From: CAVQUE01 sp046290435
Lineage (GTDB): Bacteria; Actinomycetota; Acidimicrobiia; Acidimicrobiales; UBA8592
DNA length: 64,000 bases
NCBI GenBank assembly: GCA_046290435.1
Contig: JBKAGO010000053.1
Coordinates: 1-64,000 of the forward strand
Direction: 5' to 3'
Both the position numbers and the translations under genes were made by a program. A model generated the notes under the pieces. The model did no database searches. It was not told where the DNA came from and saw nothing but the letters and a program-made list of their open reading frames with translations. This document shows, one piece after another, positions 1 through 8,074 of the stretch (positions are counted from its first letter, which is position 1; every line of letters begins with the position of its first letter).

Positions 1-9
1 GAGGACCCG

Positions 10-41
10 GAGTTGGTTGAAAGTACGACTTGACCCCTGTC
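10..41 (+). repeat. REP-like palindrome arm, type A
   Basis: This 32-base stretch ends in the core ACTTGACCCC and is identical to positions 39928-39959, where the same sequence forms one arm of a perfect 28-bp inverted repeat. Here only one arm is visible; the partner arm may lie upstream of the window edge. It resembles the short palindromes mobilised in trans by REP-associated tyrosine transposases (family knowledge). No transposase gene is in the window. Confidence 0.7.
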
Positions 42-568
42 ATCCGACACGCACCGGCCTCCCGGCTCGACGGCCCGCGGCGCTCGACCACCAGCGGACA
101 CCACCCCGAGCCCGGGCCGCGCAGGCGTTCCCGCGGGAACGTCCCGCACCCGACCCACCGACTGCACCCGAGGCGCCGAAACAGGCCCTCGAGGCGCCTC
201 CGGGCCACCCGCGTAGCCCCCGCCGACATACCCGCCAACCCACCGAACGCCAAACCTTGGACCCCCCACGCCCCCGGGCCGACAACCGCCGGGGTAGTTC
301 CCCGCCGCCCTGGCCTCACTCCCCCTGTGGCCCCACGCCCGGCCAGTCCCTCGCCGGGCGCACAACCGCCGTAGTGCCCACCCGCCGTTGGCCCCAGCGA
401 CTCGACGCCCGTTGTCCGCCACGTTGGTCGGGTGAGCGTCCACACTCCGACCGAGGGCATCGATCCCTGTCACACACCTTGCGTAGCGTTCGGTCCGGCG
501 ACTCGATCCGGTGCTTCGGTGGTCCGGATCCCATGAGAGAGATGACAGCCGGCCCGGGAGCAGGCACC
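42..568. other. Gene-poor stretch, no supported gene
   Basis: About 530 bases, rich in CCC and CGC. The open frames on both strands translate into proline/arginine-rich low-complexity sequence with no recognisable domain, signal or convincing ribosome binding site, which is what open frames in very GC-rich non-coding DNA look like. It may hold the promoter of the coiled-coil gene at 569. I see no tRNA or clear hairpin in it. Confidence 0.5.
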
Positions 569-1096
569 ATGAAGATCACCGAAGCGCAGCGCCTCGCGTT
601 GCGTACCCACCTCGTCGACGTCATCGGCGAGCCCGACACCGACGTACTGATGGCCTCGATACCGCCAATCGACTACGAGCTGCTCGCCACGAAGGACGAC
701 GTCGCGGCCCTCGAGCGGATCACAACCGCCGAGTTCCGTTCCATGCGCAGCGAGATCCAGGCCCTCCGCAGCGAAACCACCGGCCAATTCGCCGTCGTCG
801 AGGGCGAGTTCGCAGCCGTGCGCAGCGAGATCCAGGCCCTCCGCAGCGAAACCACCGGCCAGTTCGCCGTCGTCGAGGGCGAGTTCGCAGCCGTGCGAGG
901 CGAGATGGTGGCCCTCCGCAGCGAAACCACCGGCCAATTCGCCACGATCCATGGCGAGTTCGCCGCCGTTCGAGGCGAGATGGTGGCCATGGAAGGCCGG
1001 TTCCAGCTGGCGCTCGCGAAGCAACTGCGGGTCATGCTCGCGGCGCAGTTCGCCTCGGTCGTCGCCACGGTCGGGCTGGTCGTCGGGCTGGGCTGA
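569..1096 (+). CDS. Coiled-coil repeat protein with C-terminal membrane anchor
   Basis: The ATG at 569 is chosen because a GGGAG lies 8 bases upstream; an in-frame ATG at 533 is the alternative. The product is about 175 residues. Residues about 60-135 are three near-identical 25-residue repeats (75-bp DNA repeats starting at 746, 821 and 896) of the type SEIQALRSETTGQFAVVEGE, strongly heptad-like and charged. The last 20 or so residues form one hydrophobic segment ending at the stop codon, so it looks like a tail-anchored coiled coil. It recalls the DUF1640/CCDC90-like coiled-coil family, but the repeats alone could explain that resemblance. Function unknown; it may be an oligomeric membrane-associated spacer (inference). 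Confidence 0.65.
   Translation: MKITEAQRLALRTHLVDVIGEPDTDVLMASIPPIDYELLATKDDVAALERITTAEFRSMRSEIQALRSETTGQFAVVEGEFAAVRSEIQALRSETTGQFAVVEGEFAAVRGEMVALRSETTGQFATIHGEFAAVRGEMVAMEGRFQLALAKQLRVMLAAQFASVVATVGLVVGLG
746..970 (+). repeat. Three 75-bp tandem repeats inside the coiled-coil gene
   Basis: Units start at 746, 821 and 896, and a partial fourth unit starts at 971. The first two are almost identical, differing at a single visible C/T-type site plus the edges. The unit is a multiple of three, so copy number can change without a frameshift. This suggests recent duplication by slippage or recombination. Confidence 0.85.
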
Positions 1097-1108
1097 GGGC
1101 CGTCTCGG

Positions 1109-1957
1109 TCAGTCGGCGGCGCGCGCCAGGACCGCTCGGGCCTGGCGGGCCACTGGCTCGTCCACCATCTGACCCTCGAAGGCGATCGACGCCCGGCCCT
1201 CGGCGACCGCTGCGTCGTAGGCGGCCAGCATCGCAGCGGCCCGGGCGACCTCGGCCTCCGACGGCGAGAACGCCGCGTTGGCCAGCGCGACCTGAGCCGG
1301 GTGGATGCACAACTTGCCGGCGAAGCCCATGGCGCGGGCGTCGGCGGCCTCGGCGCGAAAGCGGTCGTCGTCGCGGAAGTCCGCCACCACCTGATCGACA
1401 ACGGCCACGCGGGCGAGCCTGCCGGCGAGCACCAGACGCGACCGGGCGTAGAGGACCTCGACGTTCGACGTGGTGCGCACGCCGCCCACGTCGACCACGA
1501 AGTCCTCGGCCCCGAAGTAGGCCGCCACGACGCCCGGCGCAGCGAGCGTCGCCGGGGCGAACTCGACCCCGGCCGCCGTCTCGATACCGGCGACAACGCC
1601 GACGTCGCGGCCTGCGGCGACGAGGGCGTCATGGACCTGCGCGGCCTGGTCGGCCGACTCGAGCATGGGCACCAACACCGCCGCCAGACCCTCTGGCAGC
1701 GCCGCGACGTCGGCGGCAAAGTGCTCGGTGTCTGGTGCGTTCATCCGCACCGCCAACCCCATCGACGGCGCTGCTGCAGCCAGCTCGGCAACGGCCGCTG
1801 CGGTGGCCATCCGGGCCTCGTCCTTGGCTGTGGCGGGCACGGCGTCCTCCCAGTCGATGACGGCGAGGTCGGGGGCGCTGCGCGGGAGCTTGGCGAGTAT
1901 CTCGGGGCGGTTACCGGGTGCGAACAGGACGCTGCGCAGACGAGGGGGAGTCGACAT
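1109..1957 (-). CDS. HpcH/HpaI aldolase / citrate-lyase-beta-like CoA-ester lyase
   Basis: About 282 residues, the usual length of CitE-like CoA-ester lyases, which cleave or hydrolyse citramalyl-, malyl- or beta-methylmalyl-CoA type substrates with Mg2+. Seen: the N-terminal LFAPGNRPE, DWEDAVP, the Mg-binding glutamate in GIETAAGV and the FGAEDFVVDVGG segment with an acidic pair; a C-terminal GKLCIHPAQV closes the barrel. An ATG at 1966 adds three residues. The start lies 47 bases inside the 3' end of the upstream membrane-protein gene, so translation may be coupled. The substrate cannot be told from sequence. Confidence 0.85.
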   Translation of the reverse strand: MSTPPRLRSVLFAPGNRPEILAKLPRSAPDLAVIDWEDAVPATAKDEARMATAAAVAELAAAAPSMGLAVRMNAPDTEHFAADVAALPEGLAAVLVPMLESADQAAQVHDALVAAGRDVGVVAGIETAAGVEFAPATLAAPGVVAAYFGAEDFVVDVGGVRTTSNVEVLYARSRLVLAGRLARVAVVDQVVADFRDDDRFRAEAADARAMGFAGKLCIHPAQVALANAAFSPSEAEVARAAAMLAAYDAAVAEGRASIAFEGQMVDEPVARQARAVLARAAD

Positions 1958-2654
1958 GGCGCCCATCGTCGCGCGGACCGGGCGCCGTTGCGCTTTGCGG
2001 CTCGAGCACTTCGGCCAGCACGGAGCGGGCGATGTCGGCCGTGGTCATCGTGAAGTACTGCGCCCACGCGCAGATCCCCAGGAACTTCGCACCGTCCTCG
2101 ACCATGGTCCGGCCGGTATCGCCGGCCGTCGGTACCCACCACATGTCCACTGCAACCGACACGGCGAAGCCGAGGATGGCTGCGACGAAGACCAGCCAGC
2201 GCGTCCGCAGGATCTCGCGGTGCTGGGTCAGTGCCCACACCGGCGCCGGCGCGACGATCAGCAGCTGCGACAGGGGCTTGTCGATGCCGATGCCGGGCAG
2301 CAGGACCGCGTGGACCTGGAGGAGATCGTCGGCCAGGAGCAACACGGTGAGCAGCGCTCCCGACCCGAGAAACACCGCAGCCGCATGCCGCCCGAGCCGG
2401 CCCGCCAGCCATGCACCACCGCCGGCGGCAGCCGCAGCGATGGTCCAGCCGAGCAGGCCGAGCTGTGACAACAACCCGGTCCACCAGGGCACACCGGCCA
2501 CCGACGCGGGATCGAGGAACAACTCCGACACCGGCACCGAGCGCTGGAGCCCGGCAACGGTCACCACCGCGATCGCAACGGCCCACACGATGGCCAGCGG
2601 CAACAGGTCGGCGAGCTGCCACCCCACCGACGGGCGTTGTCTGCGATCGGCCAT
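1911..2654 (-). CDS. Polytopic membrane protein, unknown function
   Basis: About 247 residues. The ATG at 2654 is directly preceded by GGAGGGAGG, which decides this start over longer upstream options. I count about five or six hydrophobic segments (for example LPLAIVWAVAIAVVTVAGL near the start, and WLVFVAAILGFAVSVAVDM later). The tail is short, basic and polar. No enzyme or transporter signature is recognised. The 3' end overlaps the CoA-ester lyase gene by 47 bases, so the two are probably one transcript, although nothing links their functions. Confidence 0.75.
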   Translation of the reverse strand: MADRRQRPSVGWQLADLLPLAIVWAVAIAVVTVAGLQRSVPVSELFLDPASVAGVPWWTGLLSQLGLLGWTIAAAAAGGGAWLAGRLGRHAAAVFLGSGALLTVLLLADDLLQVHAVLLPGIGIDKPLSQLLIVAPAPVWALTQHREILRTRWLVFVAAILGFAVSVAVDMWWVPTAGDTGRTMVEDGAKFLGICAWAQYFTMTTADIARSVLAEVLEPQSATAPGPRDDGRHVDSPSSAQRPVRTR

Positions 2655-2794
2655 CCTCCCTCCATCGGCAGCAGCCCTCCCGCAGTGAGCGAACGTCACG
2701 GGGAGGGCCGTTCGGCCGGCATCGCTTGTCGATGTGACCACCGTCACCTACCCTCGCACTGCCCATGATCGTCGAGGGCGAATGAGGGGGCTCC

Positions 2795-3847
2795 ATGCAA
2801 GCGGGACTCGAACAGTTCCTGCGTCGTGTCTACGACGACGCACACGAGGTCGTCATCGAGGGGTTCGCGCCCCTCCCGGGCGGCTATTCGCGCGAGACGT
2901 TCATCTGTGACGCGACCGTCCACACCGCCGACGGCACGCACCACCTGCCGTTGATCCTGCGCAAGGATCCTCCGGCCGTCCAGGCCATCCTCGAGACCAG
3001 CCGCACGGTCGAGCACCACCTGATCGAGGCGATCCGCGCCAACACCACCATCCCGGTCTCGCGCAGCCTCGGATGCGAGACCGACCCTGCGGTCTTCGGC
3101 GAGGCCGCGATGGTCCTCGAACGCGCCGGGGGGAGCTCGACGACCTCGGCGCTGTTCAACGGCGGCATCGACGAGCACCAGGTCGACGAGGTCGTCGGGC
3201 ACCTCTGCGAGATCCTCGCCGAGCTGCACACCACGGCGATCGACACCATCGACCCCGACGGGGCGTTGTGCGACCCCCGGGGTGTGGGTATCGACACCAC
3301 GTCGTGGGTGTCCTACATCGACTCGACGTGTGAGTACTACGTCGGGTCCTACGACAACATCGACTTCGACCCGTCATCGATGATCGTGCTCGACATGTTC
3401 CTGACGCTGCGGCGCACCAAGCCCCGCCCCCTGCACCTGGCCGTCATCCACGGCGACTTCAACCCCGCCAACTTCCTCTACGCCGACGGCAAGGTCACCG
3501 CGCTGATCGATTGGGAGAACGCCCGCATCGGCGACCCCCGCGAAGACCTCGGCTGGATGACCACGATGGACGTGCTGTCCAACACCAGCGTCATGGACCA
3601 CCCTCGCGACAAGGGCGGATTCCTGGCGTACTACAACTCGCTGACGGGTTGGGACGTGACCCAGGACGAGGTCGACTGGTTCACCCTGTTCGGCACCGCC
3701 AACATCGCGGTGCCCGTCAACGCCGCCATCAAGCGTCGGGTCATGGGCGAACACCACGTCTTCAGTCAGCTGTACATGGTGCAAGCCAGCGCGGCGACGC
3801 TGCCCAACCTGGTGCGGCTGATGAACTATCCGGGGGTGAACCTGTGA
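2795..3847 (+). CDS. Phosphotransferase family protein (APH/ACAD10-like)
   Basis: 350 residues with the aminoglycoside-phosphotransferase/choline-kinase fold. The catalytic loop VIHGDFNPANFLY (about residue 217) supplies the Asp base and Asn. LIDWENARIGDP (about 236) supplies the metal-binding Asp of the second motif. In actinobacteria such proteins usually sit with acyl-CoA metabolism rather than drug resistance and may phosphorylate hydroxyacyl-CoAs (family knowledge; substrate not shown here). A GAGGGGG precedes the ATG. The stop overlaps the start of the next gene by four bases (GTGA), so the pair is translationally coupled. Confidence 0.85.
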   Translation: MQAGLEQFLRRVYDDAHEVVIEGFAPLPGGYSRETFICDATVHTADGTHHLPLILRKDPPAVQAILETSRTVEHHLIEAIRANTTIPVSRSLGCETDPAVFGEAAMVLERAGGSSTTSALFNGGIDEHQVDEVVGHLCEILAELHTTAIDTIDPDGALCDPRGVGIDTTSWVSYIDSTCEYYVGSYDNIDFDPSSMIVLDMFLTLRRTKPRPLHLAVIHGDFNPANFLYADGKVTALIDWENARIGDPREDLGWMTTMDVLSNTSVMDHPRDKGGFLAYYNSLTGWDVTQDEVDWFTLFGTANIAVPVNAAIKRRVMGEHHVFSQLYMVQASAATLPNLVRLMNYPGVNL

Positions 3848-4350
3848 ACACGTCACCGAGCATCGACGACCTGCTGGCCGGGGTGATCATCGCGATCGAG
3901 ACCGACATCGTGCCCGAGCTCCAGACCATGAAGGCCCACGCCACCGCGCAGATGATGCAGTCGCTGCTGCAGGGTGTCCGGCAGTTGCTGCCCGTCTACG
4001 ACGCCTACGTCACCGACGAGCACAACGGCATGACGGCTGTGCTGCGCGAGGCAGCTGCGGCCATCGACGGCGCCGACGGCGAGGCCGCCGACCGCATCCG
4101 CGACCGCGCCGCCACGCTCGGGCAGTGGCCCGACCGCCCCACCCCGCCCGATCGGGCCGAACTCGTCGAGGCCCACCGAGCGCTCGGCCAGGCTCTCACC
4201 GACACCATGCGCGATCTCGACGAGCTCCAGCGAGCCGAGGTCGCAGGCGCCGATGCCGCGCTCGACGTGCTCCGGGGCCACCTCGGCCCGCGCTACGTCC
4301 GCGACACGCTGACGTTCTGCCTCGACGGAGGGATGCTCGGCCGGGGCTGA
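3844..4350 (+). CDS. Small helical protein partnered with the phosphotransferase (DUF6285-like)
   Basis: 168 residues, starting at a GTG that overlaps the upstream stop. It is predicted almost entirely helical, with no membrane segment or signal peptide and no cysteines apart from one near the C-terminus. The opening SIDDLLAGVIIAIETDIVPEL followed by a helical arm resembles a small family that travels beside APH-like phosphotransferases in actinobacteria and proteobacteria; I recall this as DUF6285 but cannot verify it. The fixed pairing suggests a subunit or modulator of the kinase (inference). Confidence 0.6.
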   Translation: MNTSPSIDDLLAGVIIAIETDIVPELQTMKAHATAQMMQSLLQGVRQLLPVYDAYVTDEHNGMTAVLREAAAAIDGADGEAADRIRDRAATLGQWPDRPTPPDRAELVEAHRALGQALTDTMRDLDELQRAEVAGADAALDVLRGHLGPRYVRDTLTFCLDGGMLGRG

Positions 4351-4396
4351 GCAGCCTGCGGCGTCGGCCCGGAGCTGCAGAACACGGCGGGCGCGT

Positions 4397-4431
4397 CACG
4401 GCCCGACCTCTGTCGCAGAGGCCGGACCGTG
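4397..4431. terminator. Hairpin between convergent genes
   Basis: Two 16-base arms (4397-4412 and 4416-4431) pair with two mismatches around a 3-base TCG loop. The hairpin lies between the plus-strand gene ending at 4350 and the minus-strand gene ending at 4466, where a two-way terminator would be expected. No T-run follows on either strand, which is common in GC-rich actinobacteria. Confidence 0.5.
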
Positions 4432-4465
4432 TCGCCGACGGGTCTGGTGGGGAGATCCCGAGGAA

Positions 4466-5782
4466 TCAGGGCAGGTCGAGGGGACGCAGCACCTGGTTCA
4501 CGGTGTGGATGATGCCGTTCGAGGTCTCGATGTTGGCGGGCCGGCGGATGCGGGCGTCGCGGTTGTCGGGATCGGCGTCGATGACCTTGCGGCGCTCGAC
4601 GGTGATGGTTGCACCTGCGAGGAGCGTGGTGCGCTCACCCTGGATCTGCCGCACGGTGCCTGCGCCCGGCGAGACGTGGTAGAGCAGCACGTCGTCGAGC
4701 AGGCCGGGGTTGTCGGCGGACACGAAGCCGGTGGCTTCGGCCAGGAACACGAAGGCCCTGGCCTCGCCCTTGCCCTTGAAGCCGAGGCTGCGTGCGAGCT
4801 TCATGAACGCCCGGTCGTTGGGGGCGAACACGGTCATGTCGCTCGATGCCGCAACGGCGTCGATCAGGCGGGTGGCCACGAGGGCCTCTCGCAAGATGTC
4901 GTAGTCCTTGCGGTTCTTGTCGAAGCCCTCACCCCCGGATGCGCCCACCACGACATCGACGATGCTGGGCAGTGGCTCGGGTTCCGGCTGCGGTTCCGGC
5001 TTGTGATCCGGCTTCTGCTCGGGCTTGTGATCCGGCTTCTGCTCGGGCTTGTGATCCGGCTTCTGCTCGGGCTTGTGATCCGGCTTCTGCTCGGGCTCGT
5101 GATCCGGCTTCTGCTCGGGCTTGTGATCCGGCTTCGCCACCGGCTCGTCAGCGGTGGGCGGCAGGTCGATCGGGCGCAGGACGCGGTCGATCGTGTGGAT
5201 GATGCCGTTCTTGGCGACGAGGTCGAACGGCTGCTGGATCGTGGCATCGTCGGCGTTGGGATCGTTGTCCGTGATCCGGAGGCCGTCGACATCGATGGTG
5301 GCACCGGCGAGCAGCGTCTGCAGCGGGGGCCCCTGTACAGCGGCGCTGTCACGGGCGCCGGGGACGACGTGATAGAGCAGGACGTCGGCCAGGATGCCCG
5401 GTTCGTCGGCACTGACGAAGCCGGTGGCCTCGGCGAGGAATGCAAAGGCTCCCGCTTCGTCGGAGCCCTCGTAGCCCAGATCATTGGCGAGCTTCAGGAA
5501 CGCCCAGTCCTTCGGAGCGAACACCGTGATGTCGGTAGCTGCGCTGAGCGCGTCCACCAGGCCGGTGGCGATCAGCGCTTCACGCAAGAGGTCGTAGTCG
5601 TAGGGATTGTGATCGAAGCCCTCGGCTCCCGAGGCGGCGATGACCGTCTCGACGATTCCTGGAGCGTGGGGCGGCGGATGGGGCGGGGCATGGTCGCCGG
5701 TCGCTGCGGCGGGGAGCGCCGCACCGCCGACGAGCATCGATCCTGCGACAGCTGCAGCAAGGGTCTTGCGAAGGCCTGGCAT
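4466..5782 (-). CDS. Secreted protein with two fasciclin domains and a KPDHKPEQ linker
   Basis: 438 residues from an ATG with AGGAGA seven bases upstream. Residues 1-30 are a Sec signal peptide (RKTLAAAVAGSMLVGGAALPAAA). Two FAS1 domains follow, about residues 40-205 and 265-435. Each has the family H1/H2 blocks: TVFAPKDWAF / TVFAPNDRAF, LLYHVVPG / LLYHVSPG and NGIIHTIDRVL / NGIIHTVNQVL. They are joined by a charged Pro/Lys linker of six 8-residue KPDHKPEQ-type repeats. Fasciclin domains mediate adhesion or matrix interaction (family knowledge). No LPXTG or membrane anchor is visible, so it is probably released or loosely wall-bound. Confidence 0.9.
   Translation of the reverse strand: MPGLRKTLAAAVAGSMLVGGAALPAAATGDHAPPHPPPHAPGIVETVIAASGAEGFDHNPYDYDLLREALIATGLVDALSAATDITVFAPKDWAFLKLANDLGYEGSDEAGAFAFLAEATGFVSADEPGILADVLLYHVVPGARDSAAVQGPPLQTLLAGATIDVDGLRITDNDPNADDATIQQPFDLVAKNGIIHTIDRVLRPIDLPPTADEPVAKPDHKPEQKPDHEPEQKPDHKPEQKPDHKPEQKPDHKPEQKPDHKPEPQPEPEPLPSIVDVVVGASGGEGFDKNRKDYDILREALVATRLIDAVAASSDMTVFAPNDRAFMKLARSLGFKGKGEARAFVFLAEATGFVSADNPGLLDDVLLYHVSPGAGTVRQIQGERTTLLAGATITVERRKVIDADPDNRDARIRRPANIETSNGIIHTVNQVLRPLDLP
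5001..5136 (-). repeat. 24-bp tandem repeats encoding the fasciclin linker
   Basis: Units of 24 bases start at 5001, 5025, 5049, 5073, 5097 and a partial one at 5121. They are nearly identical; one carries a single change giving HEPEQ in place of HKPEQ. They code for the Pro/Lys/His/Glu linker between the two FAS1 domains and could vary in number between strains. Confidence 0.9.
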
Positions 5783-5990
5783 GATGGTTCTCCTGTTTCG
5801 GGTAGCCCGACTCTGTCTTCTTCGCACAGGAGCGGCAGATGGATGCGCGAGCAACGATCGCCCCCGTCGCAGCTGCCCGTTCGCTCTGCGTCGCAGGTGT
5901 GTGCCCCACTCGGCCGGTTCCGAACCCTCGTGGCACCCATAGGCTTGGAGCGAACTGCGATCCGAGGTCCTCGCCCTGTCTGTTCCGCCC

Positions 5991-6941
5991 GTGCCCGACT
6001 GGCTCGAAGCATCCGACGTGCTGATCGTCGCCGGCAAGGGCGGCGTCGGTTCCACGACGGTCGCAGCTGCTGCAGCGCTGCTCGCCGCCCGCGACGGCGG
6101 CGACGTCCTCATCGTCTCGGTCGACGGCAAGCCCCGCATCGGGAGGCTTCTCGGGGGCGCTGCGCTGACCGAACGTGAGGCCGAACTGACCCGCGTGCCC
6201 GGCGGTGGACGCATCCGCGGTCGCACGATCCCGCCGCAACAGGCGTTCCGGGACTATCTCGACCTCCGGGGCATCGGCGGGCTGCTGCGCCGAGCCGCGC
6301 AGGCGGCATCGCTCGACGTCATCGCCGCATCGACGCCCGGCCTCGAGCACCTCCTGGTGCTCGGCAAGATCAAGGAACTCGTGCGCACCCGCGCAGCCGA
6401 CCTCATCGTCGTCGATGCGCCCCCGTCGGGTCACGCAGCCCCGTTCCTCCGATCGGCATTCGCCACCCAGCAGGTCGTCGCACGCGGCCCGCTGCGCGAT
6501 CAGGCCGATCAGGTCGCTGCGCTGTTGGCCGACCCCGCACGCACCCGGGCCATGGTCGTCACCATCCCCGAGGAGACACCGGTCAACGAAGCGGTCGAGC
6601 TCAGCGCCGACCTGTCCGACCACCTGGGCATGGCCCTGACCCCGCTGGTGGTCAACTGCTGCTGGCCCGAGCGGCCCGGGTTGGCGATGGCCACCACCAC
6701 CGTGGCCCGCGACGACGGTGTGAAGATCACCGCCCGGCAGCGGTCGGCGCTGGTGGCGTCGAGCCGCTTCGGCGCCGCCCGCCTCGACGTACAACGCGCC
6801 CAGCTCGAACGGCTCGACGAACGGTGGGGCCCCGAGCGCATCGAGCTGCCCCGGCTGGCGAACCCACGCCTGGACCGAGACGACATCGAGATCCTGGCCG
6901 ACGCGCTCGCAGGCGGCGCACGCCACGAGAGCAGCCCATGA
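5991..6941 (+). CDS. Get3/ArsA-like ATPase, subunit A, lacking the P-loop lysine
   Basis: 316 residues from a GTG. An ArsA/Get3 fold: the P-loop region reads AGKGGVGSTT (residues 14-23). The intermonomer signature lysine (K16) is present, but the Walker A lysine that contacts the phosphates is replaced by serine (S21). Switch I is degenerate (VDGKPRIGRLL rather than TDPAxxL); switch II is VVDAPPSGH. No arsenite cysteines and no membrane segment are seen. It is coupled by ATGA to a second ATPase at 6938. The order and architecture match the mycobacterial Rv3679-Rv3680 pair (from memory). It probably acts only as half of a heterodimer. Confidence 0.85.
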   Translation: MPDWLEASDVLIVAGKGGVGSTTVAAAAALLAARDGGDVLIVSVDGKPRIGRLLGGAALTEREAELTRVPGGGRIRGRTIPPQQAFRDYLDLRGIGGLLRRAAQAASLDVIAASTPGLEHLLVLGKIKELVRTRAADLIVVDAPPSGHAAPFLRSAFATQQVVARGPLRDQADQVAALLADPARTRAMVVTIPEETPVNEAVELSADLSDHLGMALTPLVVNCCWPERPGLAMATTTVARDDGVKITARQRSALVASSRFGAARLDVQRAQLERLDERWGPERIELPRLANPRLDRDDIEILADALAGGARHESSP

Positions 6942-8029
6942 CCGCCCCCGACTCGATCGGCCCGCTCGTCGACGAGGCGTCGCTGGTGGTGACCTGCGGC
7001 CCCGGCGGAGTCGGCAAGACCACGACCGCTGCGGCGATCGGTGTGATCGGCGCCCGCTCGGGCCGCCGGACGGTGGTGGTCACCATCGACCCGGCTCGGC
7101 GCCTCGCCGACGCCCTAGGGCTCGCTCCCGGCGACGCCGACGACCCCCACCGCGTGCGGGGCCTGGGCCGTATGCCGGGAACGCTCGACGTGTTGATGCT
7201 CGACGCCGAACGCACCTTCGACCGCCTCATCGTCGAACGCGCACCCGATCGGGCCGAGGCCATCCTGGCCAACCGGGTGTACCGCACCATCGCGGGATCC
7301 TTCGCCGGAGCCCAGGAGTACCTGGCCATCGAGCGCCTGCACCAGTTGGCAGACACCGGCGACTACGACCTCATCGTCGTGGACACCCCGCCGTCTCGAC
7401 ACGCCGTCGACATCCTCGCCGCCCCCGAACGCCTCGACGCATTCCTCGGTCATCCCGTGTACCGGACCCTGACCATCCCGGGGCGCTCCATGGCCCGGGT
7501 GACCAACACCGCGGCGACCGCGTTCTCCTGGACGGTGCGACGCCTGGCCGGGCCCCAGATCGTCGAGGACACCATCGAGTTCTTCCGCCTGCTGTCGGGG
7601 CTCGAAGACGGGCTGCGCGCCCGGGCAAAGGCGGTTTCGGCCATGCTGCGAGAGCCGACGACGGCGTTCGTGCTGGTGTCGAGCCCGCGTGCCGAGGCGA
7701 TCGACGAGGCGGTCCATCTGCGCGATGCGCTGCGGGACGAGCGGTACCCGCTCGGGGCGACGATCGCGAACATGGTGCATCCGATGCCGCCGGACTGCGA
7801 CCTCGACGATGCCACGGTCCCGCCGGGTTCCGCGCTGGGCGATCAGCTCGACTACCACCGCGAGCTGACGGCGCTGGCCACCGCCGAGCGCCTCGAGCTC
7901 GACGCGTTGTGGTCGACCACCGGATCGGCGAACGGCGAGGGTCCCACCCGCATCGAGATACCCCTGCTCGACCGCGACGTCCACGGCCTCGACACCCTCA
8001 CCGAGCTCGCCGACCTGCTGGCCGGCTGA
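6938..8029 (+). CDS. Get3/ArsA-like ATPase, subunit B, lacking the signature lysine
   Basis: 363 residues, ATG overlapping the upstream stop (ATGA). The P-loop is CGPGGVGKTT (residues 20-29): the Walker A lysine (K27) is intact, but the signature-lysine position is proline (P22). Switch I TIDPARRLADALGL and switch II VVDTPPSRHAVDIL are canonical, so this subunit should bind nucleotide. The pair is complementary: subunit A can donate the cross-subunit lysine, subunit B the phosphate-binding loop. Roles in tail-anchored-protein or envelope-lipid handling are inference from the family. Confidence 0.85.
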   Translation: MTAPDSIGPLVDEASLVVTCGPGGVGKTTTAAAIGVIGARSGRRTVVVTIDPARRLADALGLAPGDADDPHRVRGLGRMPGTLDVLMLDAERTFDRLIVERAPDRAEAILANRVYRTIAGSFAGAQEYLAIERLHQLADTGDYDLIVVDTPPSRHAVDILAAPERLDAFLGHPVYRTLTIPGRSMARVTNTAATAFSWTVRRLAGPQIVEDTIEFFRLLSGLEDGLRARAKAVSAMLREPTTAFVLVSSPRAEAIDEAVHLRDALRDERYPLGATIANMVHPMPPDCDLDDATVPPGSALGDQLDYHRELTALATAERLELDALWSTTGSANGEGPTRIEIPLLDRDVHGLDTLTELADLLAG

Positions 8030-8074
8030 CCGAGGCGGCGCTGACGCCGCCGGTCGCCGTGCCAGACTCTCGAG

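Noticed and set aside
17..568. Long open frames at the window start, in frame with the coiled-coil gene
   Set aside because: The added N-terminus is Arg/Pro-rich low complexity with no signal or domain, while a GGGAG and ATG at 569 give a normal start. High GC content keeps such frames open by chance.
2795..3847. Aminoglycoside resistance gene
   Set aside because: It has the APH fold, but it is coupled to a DUF-type partner and resembles actinobacterial metabolic phosphotransferases rather than known resistance enzymes.
5001..5136. 24-bp repeats as a CRISPR array
   Set aside because: Units are directly adjacent, in frame and encode the protein linker between two fasciclin domains.
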